Origin: an uncultured Acidimicrobiales bacterium
Lineage (GTDB): Bacteria; Actinomycetota; Acidimicrobiia; Acidimicrobiales; UBA10347
Length of the DNA stretch: 14,277 nt
Direction: 5' to 3'
Assembly: GCA_937942965.1 (NCBI GenBank)
Contig: CALDGN010000155.1
Span: 1-14,277 of the forward strand
Below are positions 1 to 7,624 of this stretch, piece by piece. The position numbers and the translations under genes are program-made. Every line of letters starts with the position of its first letter. Position 1 is the stretch's first letter. The notes beneath the pieces were generated by a model. It was not told the origin of the DNA. It did no database searches and saw nothing but the letters and a program-made list of their open reading frames with translations.

Positions 1-345
1 GATGCCTTCACACAACCAGCACCCTCGCAAGAACCCATCGTTGACGCACGGGCCAGTGAGTCGCAAGAGAGCAAGTCGAACGACACTGCTCGACCCGAAC
101 CTGTCGCCATCGAAGCGGAACTCCAAGCCCCGCCCAGTCCGAGCGGTGACGTCGTAGCGGCTACCACCAAGCTGGCGGACCCCGACGACCACGACTTCTT
201 CTCGGCATCGGAACCGGACGCGGACGCATCGACGACGCGTTCGCTTCGCATCTCGCCCGACGCCGCATTCAAGGTCGTCATCGTGGTGTGGGGCATCGCC
301 GCACTTGGTGTGCTCGCCGTCTTGCTGCGGCTTGCCCTGGGCTGA
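1..345 (+). CDS. C-terminal part of a single-span membrane protein of unknown function (5'-truncated by window edge)
   Basis: Frame 1 is open from the first base to a TGA at 343-345, giving the last 114 residues of a protein whose start lies outside the window. About 85 residues are hydrophilic, low in complexity and rich in Pro, Glu, Asp, Ser and Ala. A single strongly hydrophobic segment of about 23 residues follows, beginning around KVVIVVWGIAALGVL and ending nearly at the C-terminus (LLRLALG). That makes it a C-terminal membrane anchor or a final transmembrane helix, with the acidic part probably a flexible linker. No catalytic motif is visible in the part present and I do not recognise the family. 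Its stop lies 2 bp from the stop of the convergent manA gene. The coding call is supported by the uninterrupted frame and the hydrophobic end; the function is unknown. Confidence 0.7.
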   Translation, partial: DAFTQPAPSQEPIVDARASESQESKSNDTARPEPVAIEAELQAPPSPSGDVVAATTKLADPDDHDFFSASEPDADASTTRSLRISPDAAFKVVIVVWGIAALGVLAVLLRLALG

Positions 346-347
346 CT

Positions 348-1514
348 TCAGCCAGCGGGCACCGTGGTGCGGAACAAGGTGCCGTGACCCTCGACAGCCC
401 ATTCTGGGTCGATCGCATCGATCCACACCGGCGTGCCGGGTTCCAGGCCGAACGCTGCGTCGCCGCAGGTCACCCGGAAGCCACCTGAGGTGGCGATCAG
501 AATTTCGGGTCCGTCGCCTGTTGCCTGGTAGCCCTCGTCGATCACGAGGCGAGTGAGTGAGAATTCGCGAACCGGCGAGTCGAACGTGTGCTCGTTGCTC
601 GTCGGTTGTTGCACCGGCGGATCGATCGGCGTGGTGTCGACGACCGCCGACAGCTCGGCGACATCGATGTGCTTCGGGGTAAGGCCGCCACGGATCACAT
701 TGTCGCTGTTCGCCATGATCTCGATGCCGGCACCTTGCACATAGGCATGAAGCACGCCGGCTTCGAGGAACAGGGCCTCGCCGGGCTCGAGCGTGAAGTG
801 GTTGAGGAGCAGTGCGACGACGACACCGGGGTCGCCGGGGTAGAGCGCCTGCAACCGGTGGGTCCACATGATCTCGGTGAGCCATGCGCCGTCGCCGACG
901 GTCGTGGCCGCGTCGACCACGGCGTTCGTCAACCGGCTTGCGTCCTCGGGGCTCATCGTGAGCAGCCACTGCAGGACATCGGCCAGGACGTCTGCGTCAT
1001 CGCCTTGCTGCGCGAGGCGTGCGGCCAGCGGCGCAACTCCTGGCGTGTCGAGGCGGGCGACGAGTTCACGGCTCTGTTCAACCCGGCGGAAACCACACTT
1101 GGCGTCGAACGGCGTGAGCGCGCAAATCAACTCGGGCTTGTGGTTCGGGTCCCGGTAGGTGCGCGTCGGCGAGTCGAGCGGCACGCCCGCGTCGTTCTCG
1201 CGAGCGAACCCGATCTCAGCCTGGGCGATGTTGGGATGCGTCTGGATCGAGAGCGGTTGAGCAGCGGCCAAGACCTTCTTGAGGAAGGGAAGCTGACCGA
1301 AGGAAGCTGCGGCTCCGAGCGCGGCACGGGGGCTGGTTGCGACGTGGTGGTCGAGTCCCACACCGGCGGAGCGAAGCTGGCTTGGCGCCTTTGGGTGGGC
1401 ACCCATCCACAGCTCAGCTTCGGGGTGGCCAGTCGGTGTCCGTTGCTGGAGCTCCGGAATGAAGGCAGGGTCGCCCCATCCGTAGTCCTGGATAGCCGCG
1501 GCCAAGAGATCCAT
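348..1514 (-). CDS. manA: Mannose-6-phosphate isomerase, class I (zinc-dependent)
   Basis: A 388-residue protein of the type I phosphomannose isomerase family. It interconverts fructose 6-phosphate and mannose 6-phosphate in the cytoplasm, feeding GDP-mannose and mannosylated glycan synthesis or mannose use. The family blocks are clear: an N-terminal IQDYGWG, then AELWMGAHPKAPS, then SIQTHPN, DPNHKPEL, and GVLHAYVQG followed by IMANSDNVIRGGLTPKHID. The four zinc ligands known in the family map to Gln91, His93, Glu128 and His256, all present. The reading frame could begin at a TTG two codons upstream (1520), but ATG 1514 is chosen because TAGCGT, a TANNNT -10 box, lies exactly 6 nt before it, as in leaderless actinobacterial genes, and because the protein then starts like family members (MDLLAAAIQ). 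The length is normal. It is convergent with the membrane protein to the left. Family assignment is near certain; the start is likely. Confidence 0.95.
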   Translation of the reverse strand: MDLLAAAIQDYGWGDPAFIPELQQRTPTGHPEAELWMGAHPKAPSQLRSAGVGLDHHVATSPRAALGAAASFGQLPFLKKVLAAAQPLSIQTHPNIAQAEIGFARENDAGVPLDSPTRTYRDPNHKPELICALTPFDAKCGFRRVEQSRELVARLDTPGVAPLAARLAQQGDDADVLADVLQWLLTMSPEDASRLTNAVVDAATTVGDGAWLTEIMWTHRLQALYPGDPGVVVALLLNHFTLEPGEALFLEAGVLHAYVQGAGIEIMANSDNVIRGGLTPKHIDVAELSAVVDTTPIDPPVQQPTSNEHTFDSPVREFSLTRLVIDEGYQATGDGPEILIATSGGFRVTCGDAAFGLEPGTPVWIDAIDPEWAVEGHGTLFRTTVPAG

Positions 1515-1520
1515 ACCCAA

Positions 1521-1526
1521 ACGCTA
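1521..1526 (-). promoter_or_regulatory. Putative -10 box of manA (leaderless arrangement)
   Basis: On the minus strand TAGCGT (1526 to 1521) matches the TANNNT -10 pattern and ends 6 nt before ATG 1514. Transcription would therefore begin at or next to the start codon, which agrees with the lack of any Shine-Dalgarno sequence. No convincing -35 is visible at 16-18 bp. This is inference from spacing only. Confidence 0.45.
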
Positions 1527-1627
1527 CGTGTCGTGGGAGACAAGCACAGGGCGTGGTGGGGGAACGGGTCGTTCGGCCCAATGGGGTATGCCAATTTTGG
1601 GATCTGGGGTGCGTCGATCGAGGGCAC

Positions 1628-2800
1628 TCAGCCATCGGCGAAGACGACGAGTTGGTCACCCACCCCAAGGGCGATCTCGTTGCGCTCTGGCGCTACGGCA
1701 ATGTTCGTGTGCAGGCTCCCGGGCAGCTCGCGACGTGCGATTTCGACGACGCCATCGTCGGTCCGCGTGAGGACGGCAAGTTGTTGACGGTCCTTTGACG
1801 GGACAATGACGTTGAGCTGGCCGTCGCCGGTCGCATCGAACACGATCGCCAGGTCGAGGTTGCGGCTGCCGATCTCATGCGACGTGTAGTTGGGAGCGCT
1901 TGCAGCGACACGAACCAGCTCACCGTCTTGGAGGCGGAAGTACTCGACGGTGCCACCGATGTGCGGGGTGCGCACGTCGATGACCTCGATCTCTCCATTG
2001 GGCCCGACGGGGGCGATCGCCATCTGGTTGCGCCATCGGTTACCGCGCCCGATCGGCGGCGACTCGGCGAGGAGCGTGCCGTCCAATCGCCAGACGACGA
2101 GACGGGCACCGCTGTCTGCGTTGCTGACGGTGGCAAGGATCTCGTGCGTGCCATCACCGTCGATGTCGCCGAGCATCGGCGAGAGCCCTTCGATGACATC
2201 GGGTTCGTCGAGCTCGATCGTCAGGAGCGGCTCGCCGGAGCAGAAGTCGACGATCTCGATGGCGGCTGCCTCGACATCGTCGCCAAGCACGTTGTGGCGA
2301 TACCGCCGGGTTGGTCCAGACAGGGCGAGGGCTCGGTCTTGGAGACCGTGCGAGCCGCCGAACACGACGCGTGCATCGGGCAGGGGATCACGAAACAAGG
2401 TGCGGTCCGCAGCGAAGCTGCGAATGTCGCCGTTCTCGTCGGTCGTCGGGGTTCCATCGATCGGGTCGGCGGGCTCGACGTCGCCATCGGTCACCGTGAC
2501 GGCTGAGCCGTCGTCGAGCGTGACATGCCAGCCGTCATCGGTCGCCAGGACCCACGCCGGGGCGCCCGGCAGCGGGACGACGGTCCGCTCCGACGCCAGC
2601 AGATCGACCGATGCGTTGCTGAGGCGGTTCCCCGTGGGCTGGATGTCGACCCTTGGGATCGGCGTCGAGGCACCGCAGGCCGTCGAAGCCGGGGCGCGCG
2701 TCGCATCGGGAGTTCCGTCGCTCGCAGCCGAGGTACACCCGGTGGCCAGAAGAAGAGCTGCCGCACACGATGCGATCACGCGAATTGGGCTGGTGCACAC
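1628..2800 (-). CDS. Secreted lipoprotein with FG-GAP/VCBS-like calcium-binding repeats, function unknown
   Basis: About 390 residues if started at GTG 2800. The N-terminus then reads as a lipoprotein signal: a short basic segment, a hydrophobic core around residues 8-19 and a lipobox-like LATGC with Cys22 as the lipidated residue. A Ser/Thr/Ala/Pro-rich linker follows. The mature part contains two DxDGDG-type loops, DIDGDG at residues 212-217 and DATGDG at 322-327, each followed by a hydrophobic strand (EILATV, NVIVPS). These are typical of the calcium loops in FG-GAP/VCBS beta-propeller repeats. It is therefore probably an extracytoplasmic propeller-like protein tethered to the membrane; the ligand or partner is unknown. 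The frame extends upstream to 2899, but that would bury the signal peptide and run into the divergent ghrA gene, so 2800 is preferred although its ribosome binding site is poor. It lies 113 bp upstream of manA in the same orientation. Confidence 0.8.
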   Translation of the reverse strand: MCTSPIRVIASCAAALLLATGCTSAASDGTPDATRAPASTACGASTPIPRVDIQPTGNRLSNASVDLLASERTVVPLPGAPAWVLATDDGWHVTLDDGSAVTVTDGDVEPADPIDGTPTTDENGDIRSFAADRTLFRDPLPDARVVFGGSHGLQDRALALSGPTRRYRHNVLGDDVEAAAIEIVDFCSGEPLLTIELDEPDVIEGLSPMLGDIDGDGTHEILATVSNADSGARLVVWRLDGTLLAESPPIGRGNRWRNQMAIAPVGPNGEIEVIDVRTPHIGGTVEYFRLQDGELVRVAASAPNYTSHEIGSRNLDLAIVFDATGDGQLNVIVPSKDRQQLAVLTRTDDGVVEIARRELPGSLHTNIAVAPERNEIALGVGDQLVVFADG

Positions 2801-2848
2801 GTCCTGATGATGGCCGCCAAATCGCTCGGTGACATGGCAGGTGCCACC

Positions 2849-2854
2849 TACGCT
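2849..2854 (+). promoter_or_regulatory. Putative -10 box of the ghrA-like gene (leaderless arrangement)
   Basis: TACGCT matches TANNNT and ends exactly 6 nt before GTG 2861, the same spacing seen before manA. It lies in the 60-bp gap between the divergent lipoprotein and dehydrogenase starts. There is no Shine-Dalgarno sequence near GTG 2861, which fits a leaderless start. No clear -35 is seen. Confidence 0.45.
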
Positions 2855-2860
2855 GCGGCG

Positions 2861-3784
2861 GTGGCGATTCTGATCAACCCGTACAGCCGAGCCGAGCAAT
2901 GGCGCGAGGCGTTCGAGCAGTTGCTACCTGGCGAAGACGTGCGTTGGTATCCCGACATCGGGGATCCAGCCGAGATCGAATTCGTTGTCGCGTGGCTCAT
3001 GGCGCGGAGCGAGCTGAGCGAGCTGCCGAATCTGCGAGCGATCCTGTGCCTGGGCGCCGGCACCGAGCAATGGCAGAAGCCAGGCATGCCCGATGTGCCG
3101 GTCGTGCGGCTCGCAGATCCTGCGATGGCCGATCAGATGGCCGCCTATGCCGTGAGCTATGTCGTGCGTCATCAGCGCGGCTTCGCCGGGGTCGAGGCGC
3201 TGCAAGTCGAACGAAGCTGGACGATTCCGACCACGCCGCCGACCTGGTCGTACAAGATCGGCATCTTGGGTTACGGCACGATTGGAGCCCGGATCGGCGA
3301 GGCGTTCGCCGCACTCGGCTATCCGATCAATGCCTGGACTCGAAGCCAGCGAGAGACGCCCGGCGTGACCCACTTCGCGGGCATCGACCAGCTCGAAGAC
3401 TTCCTCGGCGCGAGCAGCGCGGTGATCAACGTGCTGCCCAGCACCGAAGCAACGATCGGTCTGCTCGACCGCGCACGATTTGCGCAGTTCAGCCCCGACG
3501 CGCTGTTCATGAACGTCGGTCGGGGCACCGTCGTCGAGTCCGACCAGGCGCTCGTCGACGCACTCGACAACGGCCCGTTAGCGGCTGCGATCCTCGACGT
3601 GACCAATCCCGAACCTCTGGACGCGGACTCGCCCCTGTGGGACCACCGAGCGGTCACGCTCACGCCACACCTGTCTGGAGTCACCCAAGTGCGCAGCGCC
3701 GCGCAGGTCGTCGCTGCGAACATCGCCCGCTTCCGTGCCGGCGAGGCGGTCGAACCGCTGCTCGACCGATCCCGCGGCTACTAG
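2861..3784 (+). CDS. ghrA: Glyoxylate/hydroxypyruvate reductase A-type D-2-hydroxyacid dehydrogenase
   Basis: A 307-residue NAD(P)-dependent dehydrogenase resembling E. coli GhrA (312 residues) along its whole length, including the terminal (V/L)DR(A/S)RGY. The family reduces glyoxylate to glycolate and hydroxypyruvate to glycerate in the cytoplasm. The Rossmann motif GYGTIG is at residues 137-142. The catalytic triad of the 2-hydroxyacid dehydrogenases is intact: Arg221 in NVGRG, Glu251 in NPEPL, His270 in TPHLSG. The start is uncertain because the frame is open far upstream with ATGs at 2807 and 2834. GTG 2861 is chosen because it aligns residue for residue with the E. coli N-terminus (14 residues to the shared Gln-Trp), has a -10 box 6 nt upstream, and leaves a sensible gap to the divergent lipoprotein. 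The true substrate cannot be read from sequence; phosphonate or other 2-ketoacids are possible. Confidence 0.88.
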   Translation: MAILINPYSRAEQWREAFEQLLPGEDVRWYPDIGDPAEIEFVVAWLMARSELSELPNLRAILCLGAGTEQWQKPGMPDVPVVRLADPAMADQMAAYAVSYVVRHQRGFAGVEALQVERSWTIPTTPPTWSYKIGILGYGTIGARIGEAFAALGYPINAWTRSQRETPGVTHFAGIDQLEDFLGASSAVINVLPSTEATIGLLDRARFAQFSPDALFMNVGRGTVVESDQALVDALDNGPLAAAILDVTNPEPLDADSPLWDHRAVTLTPHLSGVTQVRSAAQVVAANIARFRAGEAVEPLLDRSRGY

Positions 3785-3888
3785 CTGCGGGTATCTCCTG
3801 TCCTGACGGGCAAGCGCGGATGGGCCTGGCGCCTCGAAATCGACGCAACGCGTGGCCGTGTGCCGCGTGGCGTGAGATTGGGCTGCCC

Positions 3889-3894
3889 TATATC
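3889..3894 (+). promoter_or_regulatory. Possible -10 box of the metallopeptidase gene
   Basis: TATATC is the only AT-rich hexamer in the 183-bp gap after the dehydrogenase. It would place the transcript start near 3901, giving a leader of about 67 nt that contains the hairpins at 3907-3964. No -35 match is clear. Two direct copies of GCGTGGC (3850-3856 and 3865-3871, 15 bp apart) lie upstream and could be an activator site. Confidence 0.3.
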
Positions 3895-3906
3895 GGGTGA
3901 TTCCCT

Positions 3907-3964
3907 GTAGGCACTGCGACCTACTTCCCCTCCTAGGCAAGAATGCCTACGCGGGAGAGGGAGT
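3907..3964 (+). promoter_or_regulatory. Structured 5' leader that can sequester the ribosome binding site of the metallopeptidase gene
   Basis: A long hairpin is visible. Outer stem: 3923-3933 (ACTTCCCCTCC) pairs with 3954-3964, ten of eleven pairs including one G-U. Inner stem: TAGGCA (3934-3939) pairs perfectly with TGCCTA (3944-3949) around an AGAA loop; CGCG (3950-3953) bulges out. The 3' strand of the outer stem is the purine-rich ribosome binding site GGGAGAGGGAG, so folding would hide it. Competing pairings exist: GTAGGCA (3907-3913) is perfectly complementary to TGCCTAC (3944-3950), and GTAGG (3907-3911) also pairs with CCTAC (3920-3924). This looks like a two-state translational switch. 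There is no T-tract, so it is not an intrinsic terminator. I could not match it to a named riboswitch class. Confidence 0.45.
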
Positions 3965-3967
3965 GTT

Positions 3968-4822
3968 GTGGGAGCACGTACGAAGGACAGATGTGGGCGG
4001 GGACTCGGCGTGCTCGGGTTGGGCCTCGTCATCGGACTCATGCTCCTCGCCGGATTGCCGGCATCTGCGCCCGCTTCCCTTGAGGCGGGATCGGCGGCGA
4101 ACGGCGTACAGGCGTTCTCCGAGCCTGCCTCCGCGGACCAGGTGGTCGAAGCGAGCGGGCTCGGACGCGACGCCATCGCCATCCATGCCTTGATCGAATA
4201 CGTCTTGGCGCCGCGACGCACGGCGCCGGCGCTCGAGTCGCCACGGTCCGAACCGTCAGCTCAGGTGGTCGCCGCAGCGGCGCCAGCACCATCGCAGCCC
4301 ACGCCTACGCCCGTCACGGTGGCGCCGACGCCAGTACCAGTGCAGCCGACTCCGGTCCCCACGCCGGTGCCAGCTCCGCCAGTCGCCAGTGCAGCGAGTC
4401 GAGGCCAGGCAGTGCTCGCACGCATGCCGCTGCTCCCGGGTTCAGTCGGCTTCACGATCGAGTTCCTCCCGGGCCGAAGCGGGTACGGCGGGCTGACGTA
4501 CCCGGACAGTCGACGCATCGAGATCTATGTCGACAGCGGATGGAGCGACGGTTATCTGTCGCATGTCGTCGCCCATGAGATTGGGCACGCCGTCGACATG
4601 GCCCGCAACTCTCGGTCCGACCATGATCGGTGGCGGGCAGCTCGCGGCATTCCCTCGACGACCAAGTGGTGGGCAGACCCCTACACGTCGGACTTTGCGA
4701 CCCCTGGCGGCGACTTCGCCGAGTGCTTTGCGGCCTGGGCCGTGGGCACCTCGGCTACGCGTTCTGAATTCGGTAGTTGTGCCGGAACGGGCGGTCTCAT
4801 GGGCGAACTGGTGTGGGGTTAA
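3968..4822 (+). CDS. Secreted zinc metallopeptidase-like protein (HExxH) with proline-rich linker
   Basis: A 284-residue protein starting at GTG 3968, preceded by the strong purine tract GGGAGAGGGAG (3953-3963). A signal peptide or N-terminal anchor is evident: basic residues up to about 11, then a hydrophobic run GLGVLGLGLVIGLMLLAGL ending in PASAPAS. An Ala/Pro-rich region follows, with a Pro-Thr-Pro-Val linker at about residues 110-137. The C-terminal domain carries HEIGH (His203, Glu204, His207) and, 45 residues after His207, a conserved-looking DFAECFA with Glu252. That is the arrangement expected of a gluzincin zinc site (two His plus a downstream Glu). The likely location is outside the membrane; the substrate is unknown (cell-wall or extracellular protein are both possible). 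The protein lacks recognisable peptidoglycan-binding repeats. Its leader can fold over the ribosome binding site, so translation may be controlled. Whether it is catalytically active is inferred from the motif only. Confidence 0.82.
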   Translation: MGARTKDRCGRGLGVLGLGLVIGLMLLAGLPASAPASLEAGSAANGVQAFSEPASADQVVEASGLGRDAIAIHALIEYVLAPRRTAPALESPRSEPSAQVVAAAAPAPSQPTPTPVTVAPTPVPVQPTPVPTPVPAPPVASAASRGQAVLARMPLLPGSVGFTIEFLPGRSGYGGLTYPDSRRIEIYVDSGWSDGYLSHVVAHEIGHAVDMARNSRSDHDRWRAARGIPSTTKWWADPYTSDFATPGGDFAECFAAWAVGTSATRSEFGSCAGTGGLMGELVWG

Positions 4823-4844
4823 GGACGTCACCCCGGCCATAAGG

Positions 4845-4880
4845 GTTCCGCATGGTGGAACCCGTTCCACATGACGGAAC
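4845..4880 (+). promoter_or_regulatory. Two tandem 17-bp palindromes (putative operator) upstream of fhs
   Basis: Two copies of the dyad GTTCC-N7-GGAAC lie 2 bp apart: GTTCCGCATGGTGGAAC (4845-4861) and GTTCCACATGACGGAAC (4864-4880). Their spacers share CATG at the same place. A third half-site, GTTCG, follows at 4882-4886. The repeat period is 19 then 18 bp. The second copy covers the -35 position of the candidate promoter at 4888. The pattern suggests cooperative binding of a dimeric regulator (an IclR-like or similar winged-helix protein would fit). No regulator gene is in the window. Confidence 0.6.
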
Positions 4881-4887
4881 AGTTCGC

Positions 4888-4893
4888 TACGAT
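4888..4893 (+). promoter_or_regulatory. Putative -10 box of fhs
   Basis: TACGAT fits the TANNNT/TAnnAT consensus. A 17-bp spacer places the -35 at TTCCAC (4865-4870), inside the second palindrome and a weak match to TTGACA, as expected if a bound regulator compensates or blocks. The predicted leader runs from about 4900 to 4962 and ends in the ribosome binding site AGGGGG (4953-4958). Confidence 0.5.
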
Positions 4894-4962
4894 TCGACGG
4901 ACGCACCAGCCGGGTGCAAAGGCGCATCGTTCTTGCGCACTCGTTCATTGCCAGGGGGCACC

Positions 4963-6660
<1,698 letters not shown>

Positions 6661-6667
6661 TCGCTCG

Positions 6668-6714
6668 TCGCTGCGCTCCTCGCTTACCGAGTTGCTCGCT
6701 GCGCTCACAACTCG
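6668..6714 (+). repeat. Intercistronic hairpin and 11-bp direct repeat between fhs and the metF-like gene
   Basis: The 79-bp gap holds two copies of TCGCTGCGCTC (6668-6678 and 6696-6706, 28 bp apart). An inverted repeat CGAGTTG/CAACTCG (6688-6694 and 6708-6714; 7-bp stem, 13-nt loop) has the second copy of the direct repeat in its loop. No T-tract follows, so termination is not supported. It may be an mRNA-processing or stability element, or a dispersed REP-like sequence; the genome would have to be searched for further copies. Confidence 0.45.
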
Positions 6715-6739
6715 AGCCCCCGGACCTAAGGAAATCCCC

Positions 6740-7609
6740 ATGGCACTCTTTGGCAAGAAGTACGACGAATCGGCTGAAGCTCAAGCTCACCGCCTCGCGC
6801 TTACAGACTCGCTGACGTTCGAACTGATCCCGCTGAAGAGCTTGACCGACGCCGTCGCCGCACTTCCGGCAGCGGCCGAAGTCTCGGTGACCTGCTCACC
6901 GGCCAAGGGCATCGACGAGACGCAGCGCATTACCGCTGAGCTCCTTGCCGAGGGTTTCACCCCGATCCCGCACTTCTCGGCCCGCATGGTTCGCGACAAG
7001 GCGCACACCGCTGAGCTCGCGGCGTGGTGCCGCGAGCTTGGTCTGGCCAAGGTGTTCATGGTCGGCGGCGACGCCGAAGAGCCCGGCGACTACGCCGGTG
7101 CCGTCGAGTTCCTCGCCGACTTCCTCGAGACCGATCACGGTCTCGACACCATCGGCGTGACCGCCTACCCCGATGGGCACGTGTTCCTCTCCGACGAGAA
7201 GCTCACCTGGGCGCTCCACGAGAAGCAGCGAATGCTCAACGACGCTGGCGTCAACGGCTACTGCTCGACCCAGATGTGCTTCGATCCGGACACCATCGCC
7301 AAGTGGTTGCGCACCGAACGCGAGCGGGGTCTGACCCTGCCCGTCCACCTGGGTATCTCGGGTGTTGTCGACAAGGCGAAGCTGCTCAAGATGGGTGCCC
7401 GCCTCGGCATCGGCGACTCGTTGAAGTACCTGCGCAAGAACGTCGGCGCGGTCGTCAAGATGATGACGACGGTCAACTACGACCCGAACGATCTGCTACT
7501 TCCGCTCAGCGACGACCTGGTGACCCTTGGCATCGAAGGCATGCACGTCTTCACCTTTAACCAGGTCGCCGCAACCAACGAGTGGCGCGAGGCCACGCTG
7601 GCCGAATAG
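6740..7609 (+). CDS. Methylenetetrahydrofolate reductase-like flavoprotein (divergent MetF family)
   Basis: A 289-residue protein with the MTHFR TIM-barrel pattern. The family's catalytic Glu is present as Glu28 in LTFELIP, the same residue number as in E. coli MetF. Later blocks also fit: a Gly-Gly-Asp in VFMVGGDAEEPGDY where MetF has RGD, then IGVTAYPDGH and STQMCFD (equivalent to ITQMFFD). MetF reduces 5,10-methylene-THF to 5-methyl-THF using FAD. The similarity to canonical MetF is partial (the PHF/TYG-type N-terminal block is altered to VSVTCSPAKG), so it may be a paralogue used in catabolic direction or with another electron partner. ATG 6740 is preceded by AAGGAAAT with good spacing; the frame is open far upstream but overlaps fhs. 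The link to fhs, 79 bp upstream, supports a folate one-carbon role. Confidence 0.85.
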   Translation: MALFGKKYDESAEAQAHRLALTDSLTFELIPLKSLTDAVAALPAAAEVSVTCSPAKGIDETQRITAELLAEGFTPIPHFSARMVRDKAHTAELAAWCRELGLAKVFMVGGDAEEPGDYAGAVEFLADFLETDHGLDTIGVTAYPDGHVFLSDEKLTWALHEKQRMLNDAGVNGYCSTQMCFDPDTIAKWLRTERERGLTLPVHLGISGVVDKAKLLKMGARLGIGDSLKYLRKNVGAVVKMMTTVNYDPNDLLLPLSDDLVTLGIEGMHVFTFNQVAATNEWREATLAE

Positions 7610-7624
7610 TCGCCGGCTCGCTGG

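Noticed and set aside
588..1787. 399-codon open frame on the plus strand opposite manA and the lipoprotein gene end
   Set aside because: It is antisense to a clearly recognised gene, has no family motif, is rich in Arg/Gly/Val as expected of shadow frames in GC-rich DNA, and spans two unrelated genes.
2899..3900. 333-codon plus-strand frame overlapping the dehydrogenase
   Set aside because: It is an Arg-rich shadow in another frame of a gene with an intact catalytic triad.
3889..3967. c-di-AMP (ydaO-type) riboswitch before the peptidase
   Set aside because: GGGTGATTCCC and the terminal GAGAGG resemble pieces of that class, and the downstream gene type would fit, but the conserved G-rich 5' block and the CCGUCAGCUAACC block are missing. 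It is kept only as an unnamed structured leader.
4843..4863. Intrinsic terminator after the peptidase gene (GGGTTCC/GGAACCC stem)
   Set aside because: No T-tract follows, and the same dyad is repeated immediately downstream, which fits an operator better than a terminator.
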